A DNA stretch of 64,000 nt from Kribbella sp. VKM Ac-2568 (GTDB lineage: Bacteria > Actinomycetota > Actinomycetes > Propionibacteriales > Kribbellaceae). Where the stretch lies: the NCBI RefSeq assembly GCF_004345365.1, contig NZ_SLVF01000009.1, positions 248,001 through 312,000 on the forward strand, given 5' to 3'. The notes under the pieces are model-generated. The model ran no database searches. It saw nothing but the letters and a program-made list of their open reading frames with translations, and was not told where the DNA came from. Of the stretch, positions 34,294 to 43,192 are shown one piece after another; within the stretch, counting starts at the first letter, position 1; each line of letters begins with the position of its first letter. Position numbers and translations under genes: made by a program.

Positions 34294-35691
34294 TCAGGCC
34301 TTCGCGGGCTCTTCCGCCGGGGCCGCGGCCTCGTCCGTGTCGGCCTGCTCCGCCTCCGGGTCGGCGTACGTGCCGTCCGGCTGCAGGGTCTTCAGCTCGA
34401 CCTCGTTGCCGGAGGCGTCGGTGACCTTGGCGTTCTCGACCAGGTGCGCGAGCGCCTTGCCGCGGACGACCTCGGAGACCAGGCTCGGCACCAGGTTGTT
34501 CTCGACCGCGTGCTGGGCGAACTGGTCCGGGCTGACGCTGGAACGCTGCGCGTGCCGGACGATGTGCTCGGTCAACTCCTGGTCGTTGACGCTCAGCTCC
34601 TGCTGCTCGGCGACCATGTCGAGCACGAACTGGGCCTTGATCGCGTCCTCGGAGCGCTTCTTCAGGTCCTCGTCGAACTCTTCCTCGGTCTGCTCCTCAC
34701 CCTCGAGGAACTGCGCGAAGGTCATCCCGGAGTAGCCGAGCTGCTGCTCGAGGTTCTCCCGGCGGGCCGCCAGCTCGTCGGTCAGCAGGCCCTCGGGAAC
34801 CGGCACGTCGACCATCGTGAGGATCTTCTCGAGCACCGCGTCACGGGCGTCGCCGGCCTGCTCGAGGCGCTTGCCGCGCTCCAGCCGGCCGCGTACGTCG
34901 GCGGTCAGCTCCTCGGCGGTGTCGAACTCCGAGGCGGTCTGCGCGAAGTCGTCGTCGAACTCGGGCAGCTCCTGCTCCTTGACCGCGGTCACCTTGACCT
35001 CGACCTGGACGTCCTCGCCCTTGAGCTCGCCGCCGACCAGCTGGGTGGTGAAGGTGGCCGACTCGTCCGCGGACAGGCCGATGACGGCCTCGTCCAGGCC
35101 GTCGAGCAGCTGACCGCTGCCGACCTGGTACGACAGGCCGGTCGCCTGCGCCTCCTCGATCTTCTCGCCGTCCTTGGTGGCCGACAGGTCGATCGTGATG
35201 AAGTCCTTGTCCTGCACCGCGCGCTCGACCGGGTTCAGCGAGCCGAACCGCTGCCGCAGCGCCTCGATCTGCTCGGTCACCTCGTCGTCGCCGATCGCGA
35301 TGTCGTCGACACCGGCCTCGATCCCGTCCAGGTCCGGCAGGGTGATCTCGGGACGGACCTCGACCTCGGCGGAGAACTGCAGGCTCTCCTTGTCGTTGAA
35401 CTCGGTCACGTCGACCTCGGGCCTGCCGATCGCCTTGACCTGGTTGTCCTGGACGGCCTGCGAGTACAGCTTCGGCAGCGCGTCGTTGATGGCCTCTTCG
35501 AGAACCGGCCCACGACCGACCCGCTGGTCGATCACCTGCGGGGGAACCTTGCCCTTGCGGAAGCCCGGGACGACGATCTGCTGGGCGATGCTCTGGTACG
35601 CCGCGTCGAGGCTCGGCTTGAGCTCCTCGAACGGCACCTCGACGATGAGCCGGACCTTGGTCGGGCTCACGGACTCGACGGTGCTCTTCAC
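34294..35691 (-). CDS. tig: Trigger factor, ribosome-associated chaperone and PPIase
   Basis: The 465-residue protein has the N-terminal ribosome-binding motif (IVVPGFRKGKVP), an FKBP-like PPIase domain in the middle (DFITIDLSATKDGE to SATFTTQLVGGELKGE) and a helical C-terminal chaperone domain. The acidic Ala/Glu-rich tail is usual for actinobacteria. The GTG at 35691, before KSTVESVSPTKVRLIVEVPFEEL, is chosen because AAGGAGA lies ten bases upstream. It lies upstream of the clpP operon and next to tRNA-Pro, a common arrangement. Confidence 0.93.
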   Translation of the reverse strand: MKSTVESVSPTKVRLIVEVPFEELKPSLDAAYQSIAQQIVVPGFRKGKVPPQVIDQRVGRGPVLEEAINDALPKLYSQAVQDNQVKAIGRPEVDVTEFNDKESLQFSAEVEVRPEITLPDLDGIEAGVDDIAIGDDEVTEQIEALRQRFGSLNPVERAVQDKDFITIDLSATKDGEKIEEAQATGLSYQVGSGQLLDGLDEAVIGLSADESATFTTQLVGGELKGEDVQVEVKVTAVKEQELPEFDDDFAQTASEFDTAEELTADVRGRLERGKRLEQAGDARDAVLEKILTMVDVPVPEGLLTDELAARRENLEQQLGYSGMTFAQFLEGEEQTEEEFDEDLKKRSEDAIKAQFVLDMVAEQQELSVNDQELTEHIVRHAQRSSVSPDQFAQHAVENNLVPSLVSEVVRGKALAHLVENAKVTDASGNEVELKTLQPDGTYADPEAEQADTDEAAAPAEEPAKA

Positions 35692-35768
35692 GGTGGCGGT
35701 TCTCCTTGGTAGATGACGTTCACAGCCGGGGCCGGACAGGCCACGCTGCACGGTGCTGCTGGGGTTTG

Positions 35769-35841
35769 TCGGGGCGACAGGACTCGAACCTGCGGTCTCC
35801 TGCTCCCAAAGCAGGCGCGCTAGCCACTACGCTACGCCCCG
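35769..35841 (-). tRNA. tRNA-Pro (anticodon TGG)
   Basis: The cloverleaf is complete on the minus strand: acceptor CGGGGCG/CGCCCCG, anticodon stem CCTGC/GCAGG with loop TTTGGGA, T-loop GGTTCGAGTCC, and discriminator A. CCA is not encoded. It reads codons CCA and, by wobble, other proline codons. Confidence 0.95.
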
Positions 35842-35966
35842 CAGTGACCGCACGAGTCTAGTGGACGCGGACCAGTGCTCGCTCCACCACCCTCCCCGAC
35901 CCCGGAATTGGGTCCGGACCGCAGGATGTGGAATCATGTCCGAGCGCTCGCCGACCGCGACCGCAC

Positions 35967-36037
35967 GCGGGTGTAGCTCAATGGTAGAGCCCCAGTCTTC
36001 CAAACTGGCTACGCGAGTTCGATTCTCGTCACCCGCT
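35967..36037 (+). tRNA. tRNA-Gly (anticodon TCC), integration target
   Basis: The cloverleaf runs from acceptor GCGGGTG to CACCCGC. The anticodon stem CCAGT/ACTGG carries loop CTTCCAA, and the T-loop is GTTCGATTC. CCA is encoded at 36038-36040. The 3' half, from within the anticodon loop, is the left copy of a 43-bp direct repeat, so an integrative element has inserted here while leaving the tRNA intact. A possible promoter is TTGGGT (35908-35913) with AATCAT (35932-35937). Confidence 0.95.
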
Positions 36038-36038
36038 C
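35996..36038 (+). repeat. Left attachment-site copy (attL), in tRNA-Gly
   Basis: Identical over 43 bases to 44207-44249. It starts in the anticodon loop and ends one base after the discriminator. Sequence differs on both sides of the shared core. Confidence 0.92.
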
Positions 36039-36047
36039 CACACGACG

Positions 36048-36088
36048 AAGGCCCAGGTCAGAGGCACAAAACCTCCGAACTGGGCCTT
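36048..36088. terminator. Hairpin between tRNA-Gly and integrase
   Basis: AAGGCCCAG (36048-36056) pairs with CTGGGCCTT (36080-36088), with an inner GAGG/CCTC pairing. It can serve the convergent tRNA and integrase transcripts. Confidence 0.6.
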
Positions 36089-36114
36089 CCGGCTGTCTAG
36101 CCCAATCGGGCCTT

Positions 36115-36135
36115 GGGCGATTAGCGGGCGATTAG
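36115..36135. repeat. Tandem GGGCGATTAG pair, candidate integrase arm sites (left)
   Basis: Two copies of GGGCGATTAG separated by one base overlap the integrase stop codon. A matching pair, with one base changed, lies at 44102-44122 near the other end of the element. This placement suits arm-type sites of a tyrosine integrase. Confidence 0.55.
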
Positions 36136-37295
36136 CGCGCCAGCGCCGGAAGCCCGGTCCCTCCCTCGTCGTCGCCCGGCTTGTTCTCCCGGGCGACCAC
36201 CTCGTTCAGCGCAGCGGCGATCTCCCGCGCCCGCGCGTCGGTGTGATGCTGGTATATCAGCGCGGCACGCATCGACCCATGCCCCATCCGGTGCATCAGC
36301 TCCCTCGTGGATGCGCCACTCCTCGACGCCAGGTGATTACCGGTATGACGCAGATCGTGGAAGTGGAACCCGGCGGGCAGGCCGGCCTCTTTGACCTTGG
36401 CCGTCCACTTCACGGTTGAGCGCCAGCTCCCCCGCTTCGGCGTCCCCCCGCGCTCGCCGGTGAAGACAAGACTCTCAGCGTGCGGCTCGACGTACTTCAC
36501 CAGGTGAACCCGCAATTCCTCGACCAGCACGGCCGGGATCGGGACGGTGCGGATGCCGGCAGCCGACTTGGGCCGCTTTGCCACCAGCCGTCCACCGCTC
36601 AGCTCCGCGAAACTCCGGTGAACGCTGATGGTCGCGTCGTCCAGGTCGATGTCCACTCGCCGAAGCGCGATCAGCTCGCCCCACCGAAGTCCGGTGAGCG
36701 CGGCGGCCAGGACGAACACCCGAAACCGGGGCCCGATGGCCTCAGCCAGGGCGTACACCTGCTTGACCGAGGCGACCGGCCGCTCAGCCCGGGCAGCGGT
36801 GTCAGCTCCCTTGATCCGGCACGGGTTCCGCTTGATCCGCTCATCGTCCACGGCGGTGGTCATGATGGCGCGAACCAGCCGGTACGCCTTGGCCACGGTG
36901 TCGGCTGACCGATCAGCATCCTGCAAGTCCTTCCGCCACTTGCGCACGGTCTCCGGCCCGATCTTGGCCAACTCCTTCTTCCCGAGGAACGGGTCGATAT
37001 GCAGCCGGAGCAGCGCCTTGTACAGCTCCCGCGTGCGCGGACTCAGCTCGTGCTCGTCCACCCAGCTCGCGCCGAAGTTGCCGAACGAAATGCGGCCGAG
37101 GTCCGGGTCGTTCCATTCCCCCCGGATCAGGTCCGCCTCTCGCAGGGTCAGCCATCGCCCTGCCGAGGTCTCGTCCGGAAAGGTGCTGGGAGCGAAACGC
37201 CGGATGCCGTCCGGGCCGAGGTAGCTTGCCTGCCACCGGCCGGACTCCCGCCTCCGCACGTTCCCGAACTGGCGGTGACCAGGCTTGTTCCCCAC
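36132..37295 (-). CDS. Tyrosine-type site-specific integrase
   Basis: The 387-residue recombinase has an AP2-like arm-binding start (GNVRRRESGRWQASYLGPDG), a SAM-like core-binding domain and a catalytic domain. The catalytic residues are all visible: Arg in LTGLRWGEL, HDLRHT (His and Arg), His in MGHGSM, and the nucleophile Tyr in ALIYQHH. It would integrate and excise the element at tRNA-Gly. The GTG start has no ribosome site of its own. The upstream frame is the continuation of the frameshifted excisionase. Confidence 0.93.
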   Translation of the reverse strand: MGNKPGHRQFGNVRRRESGRWQASYLGPDGIRRFAPSTFPDETSAGRWLTLREADLIRGEWNDPDLGRISFGNFGASWVDEHELSPRTRELYKALLRLHIDPFLGKKELAKIGPETVRKWRKDLQDADRSADTVAKAYRLVRAIMTTAVDDERIKRNPCRIKGADTAARAERPVASVKQVYALAEAIGPRFRVFVLAAALTGLRWGELIALRRVDIDLDDATISVHRSFAELSGGRLVAKRPKSAAGIRTVPIPAVLVEELRVHLVKYVEPHAESLVFTGERGGTPKRGSWRSTVKWTAKVKEAGLPAGFHFHDLRHTGNHLASRSGASTRELMHRMGHGSMRAALIYQHHTDARAREIAAALNEVVARENKPGDDEGGTGLPALAR

Positions 37296-37491
37296 TATGC
37301 CGCCCCTGCAATCAATCGGCTCGACCGTGTTCGCCTCGACGTACTCCCTGATGGCCGACTCAGGAACCCCGGACGTTGCGCCCCACCCTGACGAACCGGA
37401 TGCGACGCTGTGCGATCAGACGTCGAGCAAGGCGTGCCGATGTCGCCCCGAGGTACGGTGCCGCCTCATCGACCGTCAACAGCCGTTCCAT
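37296..37491 (-). pseudogene. xis: Excisionase (xis), frameshifted
   Basis: The ATG at 37491 opens a MerR-like excisionase: MERLLTVDEAAPYLGA, then RLIAQRRIRFVRVGRNVR. It stops after 43 residues at 37360. The missing tail (VPESAIREYVEANTVEP) is present in the +1 frame, so one extra G in the GGGG run near 37366 would explain the break. With that base removed, the frame would run on into integrase without a stop. A GAGAGGA site precedes the ATG. It may be a disabling mutation, a sequencing error or a frameshift signal. Confidence 0.65.
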
Positions 37492-37510
37492 TTTGGTGAT
37501 GTCCTCTCAC

Positions 37511-38863
37511 TCATGCCGCACTCGTCGCAGTCGCTTGGTCAGTTGCCGAATGGGTGTCTCCGGGTGGCGATGTTCCGTCGCGCGCACGTTGTTTGGCTTG
37601 CTCGTATTCGGTGCGCCATCGGATGCGTTTGGTGATGGCGTAGGCCATGACTTCTTTGTGCGTTGGTACGTCTTCGTCACCAGGTCTGACCGGGGTCCAC
37701 ACGAACCGCGGTTGTTCGTCGTCGCTGGTGTTCTGGGTGACAGACAGTGCGTTCTGGTCTTCCATCTGGACGCCGGCAGCGGCCAGGGTCTGGCGGATGA
37801 CTTCGGCGCGGTCGGCGCGGTGATCGGTCAGGGTCTTACCGGTCCATTGGCGAGAGACGAGCACGCGCCGGCCACCGACGCCGAGGTGCTGGCGGTCGTG
37901 CGCTTTGGCGTCACACGCGCCCGGCGTGACGTTGCCGTCGGCATCCTTCGGGGTGACGCCGTAGAGGAGCCAGTTCGCGCAGGTGGGCGAGCACGGTAGG
38001 ACCTTGACCTGGTCGTGGAGGCGGATCATGTGGTCGAGCTGGGCCGGGTGGAGTTCGTCCGGGTCGTCGCCGTAGGTCTCCGCGATCGCTTTGCCGAGGT
38101 ACTTGGTCAGGTAGCCGATGGCCTTGCCGACCTTGGACCGATTGCCGGTGTCGTCGTCGGCCACGATGCCCTTGTAGTCGAGCTGCGCACCGAACCGGAC
38201 CACGTGCGCAGGCTCAGCGGCATCGTCGGCGGCCAGGTCGTCTAGTGCTTCGTCCCAGGTGGGCAGGAGAACGCCCGTAGCCGGGTCGAGGAACCGTCCG
38301 GACGGCTCGTCCCACACTGGCAGCTCTCGGCCCGCGTGAAGGCCGTACAAGACCGTTTCGTGGGAGGGCCACCAGACCTGGTGATAGGTAGCTTCGAGGA
38401 CCTTGCGGACAACCTCGCGCGGGATGGTGCCACGCACAGCCGCATGAAGATGCGGCGCGAGTCGTTTCTGTGGCTCGACCACGGCGAAGTACTGGGCCTT
38501 GTACCCGGCGCAGCGACGCAGGTTCTGAATGAACCGGTCCACACCTTTCGCGAAGTGCAACGCGTCGAGCGCGGCCCGCCGGTAGTCATAGGTCTTGGGG
38601 TCGAGCGGAGTCGACAGCACCGGCGAGTCGGCGCTGTGGTGGACTCCGCAGCCGCACGGAACCAAACCCCTGCCAGGAACCCGGTAGGGCAGCCGGTGAG
38701 TCGGGCCGTAAGAATCGCAGGTGACAGTGAGGAACATCGACGGCCGGTAGGTCTTGCCGTTCGGCGCGTGGAACGTCTTGCCCAGAGTGCGCTTGTCCAT
38801 CGGTACGCGCGGCAGGTCCGGCGCGTCTTGACGGCGGCGGGTCGAGCGGACCCGGCGTGTCAC
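37511..38863 (-). CDS. RepSA-like replication initiator, probably 5'-truncated
   Basis: The 450-residue protein matches plasmid and AICE replication initiators. It has SMFLTVTCDSYG, the HUH-like EPQKRLAPHLHAAVRG, HQVWWP and GYLTKYLGKAI segments, and a cysteine pair in LPCSPTCANW. Family members nick the origin for rolling-circle-type replication of the excised circle. The protein starts directly at the TRRRQDAPDLP segment, which in relatives follows a cysteine-rich N-terminal region. Its GTG start overlaps the divergent gntR start, so the 5' part appears to be lost. Confidence 0.75.
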   Translation of the reverse strand: MTRRVRSTRRRQDAPDLPRVPMDKRTLGKTFHAPNGKTYRPSMFLTVTCDSYGPTHRLPYRVPGRGLVPCGCGVHHSADSPVLSTPLDPKTYDYRRAALDALHFAKGVDRFIQNLRRCAGYKAQYFAVVEPQKRLAPHLHAAVRGTIPREVVRKVLEATYHQVWWPSHETVLYGLHAGRELPVWDEPSGRFLDPATGVLLPTWDEALDDLAADDAAEPAHVVRFGAQLDYKGIVADDDTGNRSKVGKAIGYLTKYLGKAIAETYGDDPDELHPAQLDHMIRLHDQVKVLPCSPTCANWLLYGVTPKDADGNVTPGACDAKAHDRQHLGVGGRRVLVSRQWTGKTLTDHRADRAEVIRQTLAAAGVQMEDQNALSVTQNTSDDEQPRFVWTPVRPGDEDVPTHKEVMAYAITKRIRWRTEYEQAKQRARDGTSPPGDTHSATDQATATSAA

Positions 38864-39609
38864 CTCATCGGCCGGCGTCTCGTCCGATCAAGGCCGGCGA
38901 CCGCCTCCCGACCGAGCAGGAGCTGCGCGAGCAGTACGACGTATCGCGGAACACCGTCCGCCTCGCGCTCGGCTTGCTTCAGAACGAAGGCATGATCAGC
39001 AGCGTTCAGGGCAGGGGCACCGTCGTGCGCGAGCAGATAATGCTCACCTATCACGCGGCATGGGCCGAGAGTCGGGACCGTGCTGCCAGCGACCAGACGG
39101 ACGCCTTCTACGCCGAGATGAAGGACCAAGGGCGCACGGGCGAGTACCGCGACTTTGAGATGCGGATCAAGCCAGCCAGTGTCCAGCTCGCAGCCCGTCT
39201 CAGGGTCGAGGAAGGCGATTCGCTCGTATCGCGTGCGATCAGCCGCTACGTCGATGGGCAGCCGTTCAGCCTGCAAGACAGCTACTACCCCATGGACATT
39301 GCGCAGGAGTGCGGCCTCATCACCCCACACGACGTACCGGGTGGAGTCATCCGCGCCATGGCCGCCAAGGGACACGCGGAGATCGGCTACGTAGACGAGC
39401 TAACCACCCGGATGCCACAGCCCGACGAGGCGCGGAAGCTCGGGCTAGGTACAGGCACGCCGGTCATGGTGTACGTGCGCACGACCTACAGTGAGGTTCG
39501 GCCGCTTCGGCTCACCCTGACGATCTTCCCGGGCGACAAGAACCGCGTGGTCTACGAGCTCGGCGACCTCCAGGCCTACACGCCCACCACGAACGGCGCG
39601 GCGTCGTGA
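38857..39609 (+). CDS. GntR-family regulator, probably 5'-truncated
   Basis: The C-terminal 170 residues are a UTRA ligand-binding domain (VSRAISRYVDGQPFSLQDSYYPM). The winged helix is present from GDRLPTEQELREQYDVSRNTVRLAL onward, but the first helix expected before it is missing. The start codon region overlaps that of the divergent rep gene by seven bases. Such KorSA-like regulators silence AICE replication and transfer. If the first helix is truly gone, DNA binding may be impaired. Stop and next start overlap as GTGA, coupling it to the GNAT gene. Confidence 0.75.
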   Translation: MSPHRPASRPIKAGDRLPTEQELREQYDVSRNTVRLALGLLQNEGMISSVQGRGTVVREQIMLTYHAAWAESRDRAASDQTDAFYAEMKDQGRTGEYRDFEMRIKPASVQLAARLRVEEGDSLVSRAISRYVDGQPFSLQDSYYPMDIAQECGLITPHDVPGGVIRAMAAKGHAEIGYVDELTTRMPQPDEARKLGLGTGTPVMVYVRTTYSEVRPLRLTLTIFPGDKNRVVYELGDLQAYTPTTNGAAS

Positions 39610-40229
39610 TCGTCGAGCAGGCGACCATAGGCGACCTGCCCGTCATCCTCGCGATGCGCCAGGAGGCGAGCGACTGGCTGGCCAAGAAGGGGATCGAACA
39701 GTGGGCTGTCGCATGGCCCAATCCCGAGGCCTAGGCCGAGCGCATCCTCTCCAGCATCCGCGCCGGCGAGACTTGGATGATCCGGACAGATGACGGCGAG
39801 ACGGCAGCTACTGTCGCGCTCGATTCGTTCTCCGACCCTCAGCTCTGGGTACCGAGCGAGCAGGCCGAACCGGCGATGTATCTGCATCGGCTGATCGTCC
39901 GCCGCAAGTACGCCGGTCTCGGAGACGACATCATCGACTGGGCATGCAGGCGCGCCGGACAGCTCGGAAACCACTGGGTCCGCATCGACGTGTGGACCGA
40001 CAACGTCGGCCTGCATCGCTACTACGAGGAACGCGGATTCAAGCATGTCCGGACACTCGATCTGGACTATCCGTCTGGCGCCCTTTTCCAGCGTCCTGCG
40101 ACCGATTGGCGCGAGCAGACGGATTCCGACGCGCTTGCCCAGCAGCCGCAAGCCCTGCCAACGCGACGAGGACGATTCGAGAACCTTCAGCGCACCCTTT
40201 GGCCGGTGCCGAGCGAAGCGGTCATCTGA
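39606..40229 (+). pseudogene. GNAT acetyltransferase with internal amber codon
   Basis: Reading from the GTG at 39606 gives an acetyltransferase whose frame is broken once, by TAG at 39732-39734 after 42 residues, then continues in the same frame to 40229. The downstream part contains the acetyl-CoA region LHRLIVRRKYAGLGDDIIDWACRRA and the C-terminal strand WTDNVGLHRYYEERGF. GntR-GNAT pairs are common in AICEs. The distal part could be translated from ATG 39777 as a 150-residue protein lacking the first strand. Confidence 0.75.
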
Positions 40230-40729
40230 TGCTGCAGATCGTCGCTGGCGCTGCCATCGGTGCACTGGCCACCTTGCTTGTCACTTGGTGGTCGAACCGC
40301 AACAGCGCAAGCCGCACAGCTCGACGTGAGACGTATCTCGACCTCCTCACCATGCTCCAGGCCGCGCTGCGTGTTCAGCAGTCGGCGGTGTATGACCACA
40401 CTGCTCCGATGCCCGACATCATCAGCAATGACAAGATCGACCAGTTCAACGCTCGACTTGAGATCGACTCCTCGCCTCAGGTACGCGAGCTTGCTAAGGC
40501 CTCTTTCCAGCTCATCCATCGGTTCAACGTCTCGCATATGTTGAGGGTCCCGATTGACGTTGACGACCACGGCCTGTTTCATCACAGATTCGATCTCGTG
40601 CGGGGGGTCGATGAAGAGGCCGCAAGCCTGCATATTCGAATGTCACTCGGCAAACTCCACGACGACCTTCAGAGCGCGATTGATCGACTCGCACGCCGGG
40701 TGCGTTACGAAGTTCATGGAGCGAATTGA
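40229..40729 (+). CDS. Hypothetical membrane-anchored protein, 166 aa
   Basis: One N-terminal membrane segment (IVAGAAIGALATLLVTWW) is followed by a helical, charged soluble domain of about 140 residues. No family recognised. The ATG overlaps the stop of the GNAT frame (TGATG), so it belongs to the gntR-GNAT operon. Base composition is less GC-rich than the surroundings, consistent with transfer. Confidence 0.6.
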   Translation: MLQIVAGAAIGALATLLVTWWSNRNSASRTARRETYLDLLTMLQAALRVQQSAVYDHTAPMPDIISNDKIDQFNARLEIDSSPQVRELAKASFQLIHRFNVSHMLRVPIDVDDHGLFHHRFDLVRGVDEEAASLHIRMSLGKLHDDLQSAIDRLARRVRYEVHGAN

Positions 40730-40783
40730 TAGACAGCTCGCTTACCTGTGATCCGCCAACTGCGGCGCAGTACAACGCGTAGT

Positions 40784-40936
40784 TCACGCCCCGAACGTGA
40801 CGCTGAGCAGGTACTTGTCCTCGTCGAGCACGATCAGCACCACGACCGGCACCGCCGGCCCAGCGAGAACCTCGAAGAGGCCGAACACGTCGAGCGCTTC
40901 GCGGTTGAGGGCGAACGCCTTCGCGAGCCGACCCAT
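40784..40936 (-). CDS. Possible small protein, 50 aa
   Basis: A short minus-strand frame starts MGRLAKAFALNREALDVFGL and continues with a hydrophobic run ending in DEDKYLLSVTFGA. The amino-acid pattern looks more protein-like than the overlapping plus-strand frames. No ribosome site or homologue is recognised. Confidence 0.3.
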   Translation of the reverse strand: MGRLAKAFALNREALDVFGLFEVLAGPAVPVVVLIVLDEDKYLLSVTFGA

Positions 40937-41118
40937 CACGCTGCCCAGACTGCCCGAAACAGAACCCGGTCACCAGACGTCAGCGAAAGCGCATCCAACA
41001 CCCGCACAGAGCCACCGACAGAGCGCGACCGTGCCGATGAGTGTTACGTTCGTGCCCGGTGCCTGGGTTCAGGCCGTATCGCGTTGCGCGGAACTCGCTG
41101 ATTCCGGGAATGCTGATG

Positions 41119-41676
41119 TCAGGCGTCTGCGGTTGGGGTCCCCGAACGCTTGGGGGCGACCTTGGCCGCCTGAACAAGCGCCCTGATCACGGCACCGATC
41201 AGGACCAGGTCGAGGATCATTTGGGCCGTTACGATCGTGCGGGCGCTGTGGCTGGTGGCCAAGATGTCGCCAAAGCCCACCGTCGTAAAGACCGTGACCG
41301 TGAAGTAGAGACTGTCGCCGCGGGTGAGCCCGGTCAGGTTGAAGTTCCCCGGGTTGGCCTGCGACATCATGTAGTACGTCGAGGCGAACAGCAGCAGGAA
41401 CAGCGGTACGGTCACGGCCAGGGCCTCAATCGCCTTGGCCGCCGGTTGGGCTGCCCGGATGATCGAGCGCACCTGGAGCATGGTCACGGCGGCAACAATG
41501 ACGACACCGCCGGCGACAATCACGCCGAACGGTACCTTCGCCAGCTCGTCGAGTGGCAGAGTGAAGTAGGCCACCACGAGGACGGTCACGATGCTCAGGC
41601 CACGGACAACAGCGATAAGTAACACGCGACGCCGGTGAGCCGGCATCGGCGTCTGGACCTCCGCAGGGTCGGGCAT
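41119..41676 (-). CDS. Two-pore-domain-type potassium channel family protein
   Basis: The 185-residue protein has about four hydrophobic segments. The last two form a pore module, with selectivity filter TTVGFGD between them (YFTVTVFTTVGFGDILATS). It is an Ion_trans_2-type channel, predicted to conduct K+ across the cytoplasmic membrane. No regulatory domain follows. It is cargo of the integrated element. Confidence 0.8.
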   Translation of the reverse strand: MPDPAEVQTPMPAHRRRVLLIAVVRGLSIVTVLVVAYFTLPLDELAKVPFGVIVAGGVVIVAAVTMLQVRSIIRAAQPAAKAIEALAVTVPLFLLLFASTYYMMSQANPGNFNLTGLTRGDSLYFTVTVFTTVGFGDILATSHSARTIVTAQMILDLVLIGAVIRALVQAAKVAPKRSGTPTADA

Positions 41677-42115
41677 GCCGCCTCCTTTGCTCGGGAATCA
41701 CTGTCCACCAGTGTCCTTGGTGGACCACGAGGCGGCCGATGTCGTGGTGACAAAGAGTTTCCGCACACGCCGCGATCCGAGCTCAGTCACGTGCCGATGT
41801 GCGGATGCTGACGGCGACCCCGATGTCAGAATGCCGCATGCCCACTGAGCGCTTCGAGGGTGCAGCCAGGCGAGTGCTCGCCGGGGACGAGTCGGTTCAA
41901 GCGGCCCAAGAGCTGAAGTTGGTACGCGTATCCCGCTCGGTTCTGAGCATCCCTGAGAAGGCGAAGATCTGCCGGCTGTCTTCCACCCGCAAGAACTTAC
42001 CAACGTCCGGACATGGCCGCGATCCGCGCGGTCATGGGGATTTGCGTGTGCCTTGTTGCGGGCGCCGGTTCTCATCTGAAGGTCCCGCCGCGTGGCGACC
42101 GGCCAGGGTCAGCGA
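41677..42115. other. Intergenic region within the element
   Basis: There is no convincing gene. It contains, at about 42003-42040, one copy of a degenerate 35-bp motif (core TCCGGACATG then CCGCGCGGTCATG) that recurs at about 43583-43618. Confidence 0.35.
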
Positions 42116-43159
42116 TCAGGCACCCGGCGCGTTGCTTGCCAGTTCTGGTTGTGGGTATCGCCTGGCCAGCCTGTCCGCGATGAGATGGAGGGCGGCCAGG
42201 CCGATGATCAGCAGGGCGACACCGGCGAGAATCTGGACCCCGCGTTCCTCGGCTTCGTGCGCGACGTCCCCTGGAGCGGCCAGGAACAAAACGAGCGCGA
42301 ACGTGTACAGGCCGTACATCCGCCAGTACGTCGCCCGCTGCAGCACCGCGAGCAAGACTGCGACGATGGCGAGCGCGGTCATGGCCCACGGGGGCGGGGC
42401 GATGATCGCCACGACCACCGCGGCGGCCGCGCCGACCGCGGTGCCGAGCGCCTTGTCTTGAATCCGCTCACGGTGTCCCATCAACACGTACATGACCAGG
42501 ACGAGGACCGGTTCTGGCACCCAGTACGGCTCGGTCCACGACAGCGCCACGCCAACGGCTGCGGCGGCACCCATCACCGCGCCGAAAGCGAGCGCGATGA
42601 CGGCGGTGACTGGCAGCGAGTACCGGGCGCCATCGACCACCGCCGGAGCACCGAAACGACGCACGATCACGATGCCGTACCCGGTGCCCACCGCGACGAT
42701 TGCGCCGAAGGTGACCGCGGATGTGGCGGTCGAGACCGGCGTGACGAAGGTGGCCGCGAAGGGAGCCATCAGCAGCGGGGCGAACCAGCCGAACCGGTAC
42801 CCGGCACCAGCGATTGCGCCCGTTGCCGCCAGCAGCGCCACCCACCACCAGTCGTATGCGGTGTATGCGCCCAGCCCGGCAACGATCCCGACCAGCGGCG
42901 TCACGTAGAGCATCCTGCGTGTCCCGCCGAGCTTCGCACCGATAGCGCCCCACACCACGCCGGTGAACAACGCCGAGACACCCAACTCGCCCACCAACAC
43001 GCCGACCACGACCGCAGGTAGCACCACCCCGACCAGCACCGCGCCGAGAAGATGGAGGATCCGACGACCACCCGACGGCCCGTCCGCCGCAGGCCCCGCA
43101 GCCTCGGTCGGCTCTTGGTCCCCGGGGCCGACATTCTCACCATCACCCATGTCCACCAC
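42116..43159 (-). CDS. Polytopic membrane protein, FUSC/aromatic-acid-exporter-like
   Basis: The 347-residue protein has about ten membrane segments in two sets, separated by a short loop (RRFGAPAVVDGARYSLPV). The second half contains LMGHRERIQDKALGTAVGAAAAVVVA, close to the conserved segment of FUSC-type transporters. A disordered, acidic N-terminus of 30 residues precedes it. Transport substrate unknown. It is cargo of the element. The family call is moderate. Confidence 0.6.
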   Translation of the reverse strand: MVDMGDGENVGPGDQEPTEAAGPAADGPSGGRRILHLLGAVLVGVVLPAVVVGVLVGELGVSALFTGVVWGAIGAKLGGTRRMLYVTPLVGIVAGLGAYTAYDWWWVALLAATGAIAGAGYRFGWFAPLLMAPFAATFVTPVSTATSAVTFGAIVAVGTGYGIVIVRRFGAPAVVDGARYSLPVTAVIALAFGAVMGAAAAVGVALSWTEPYWVPEPVLVLVMYVLMGHRERIQDKALGTAVGAAAAVVVAIIAPPPWAMTALAIVAVLLAVLQRATYWRMYGLYTFALVLFLAAPGDVAHEAEERGVQILAGVALLIIGLAALHLIADRLARRYPQPELASNAPGA

Positions 43160-43192
43160 CCACCCAAGAATCCGCCCGGCCCCGTGGCGACT

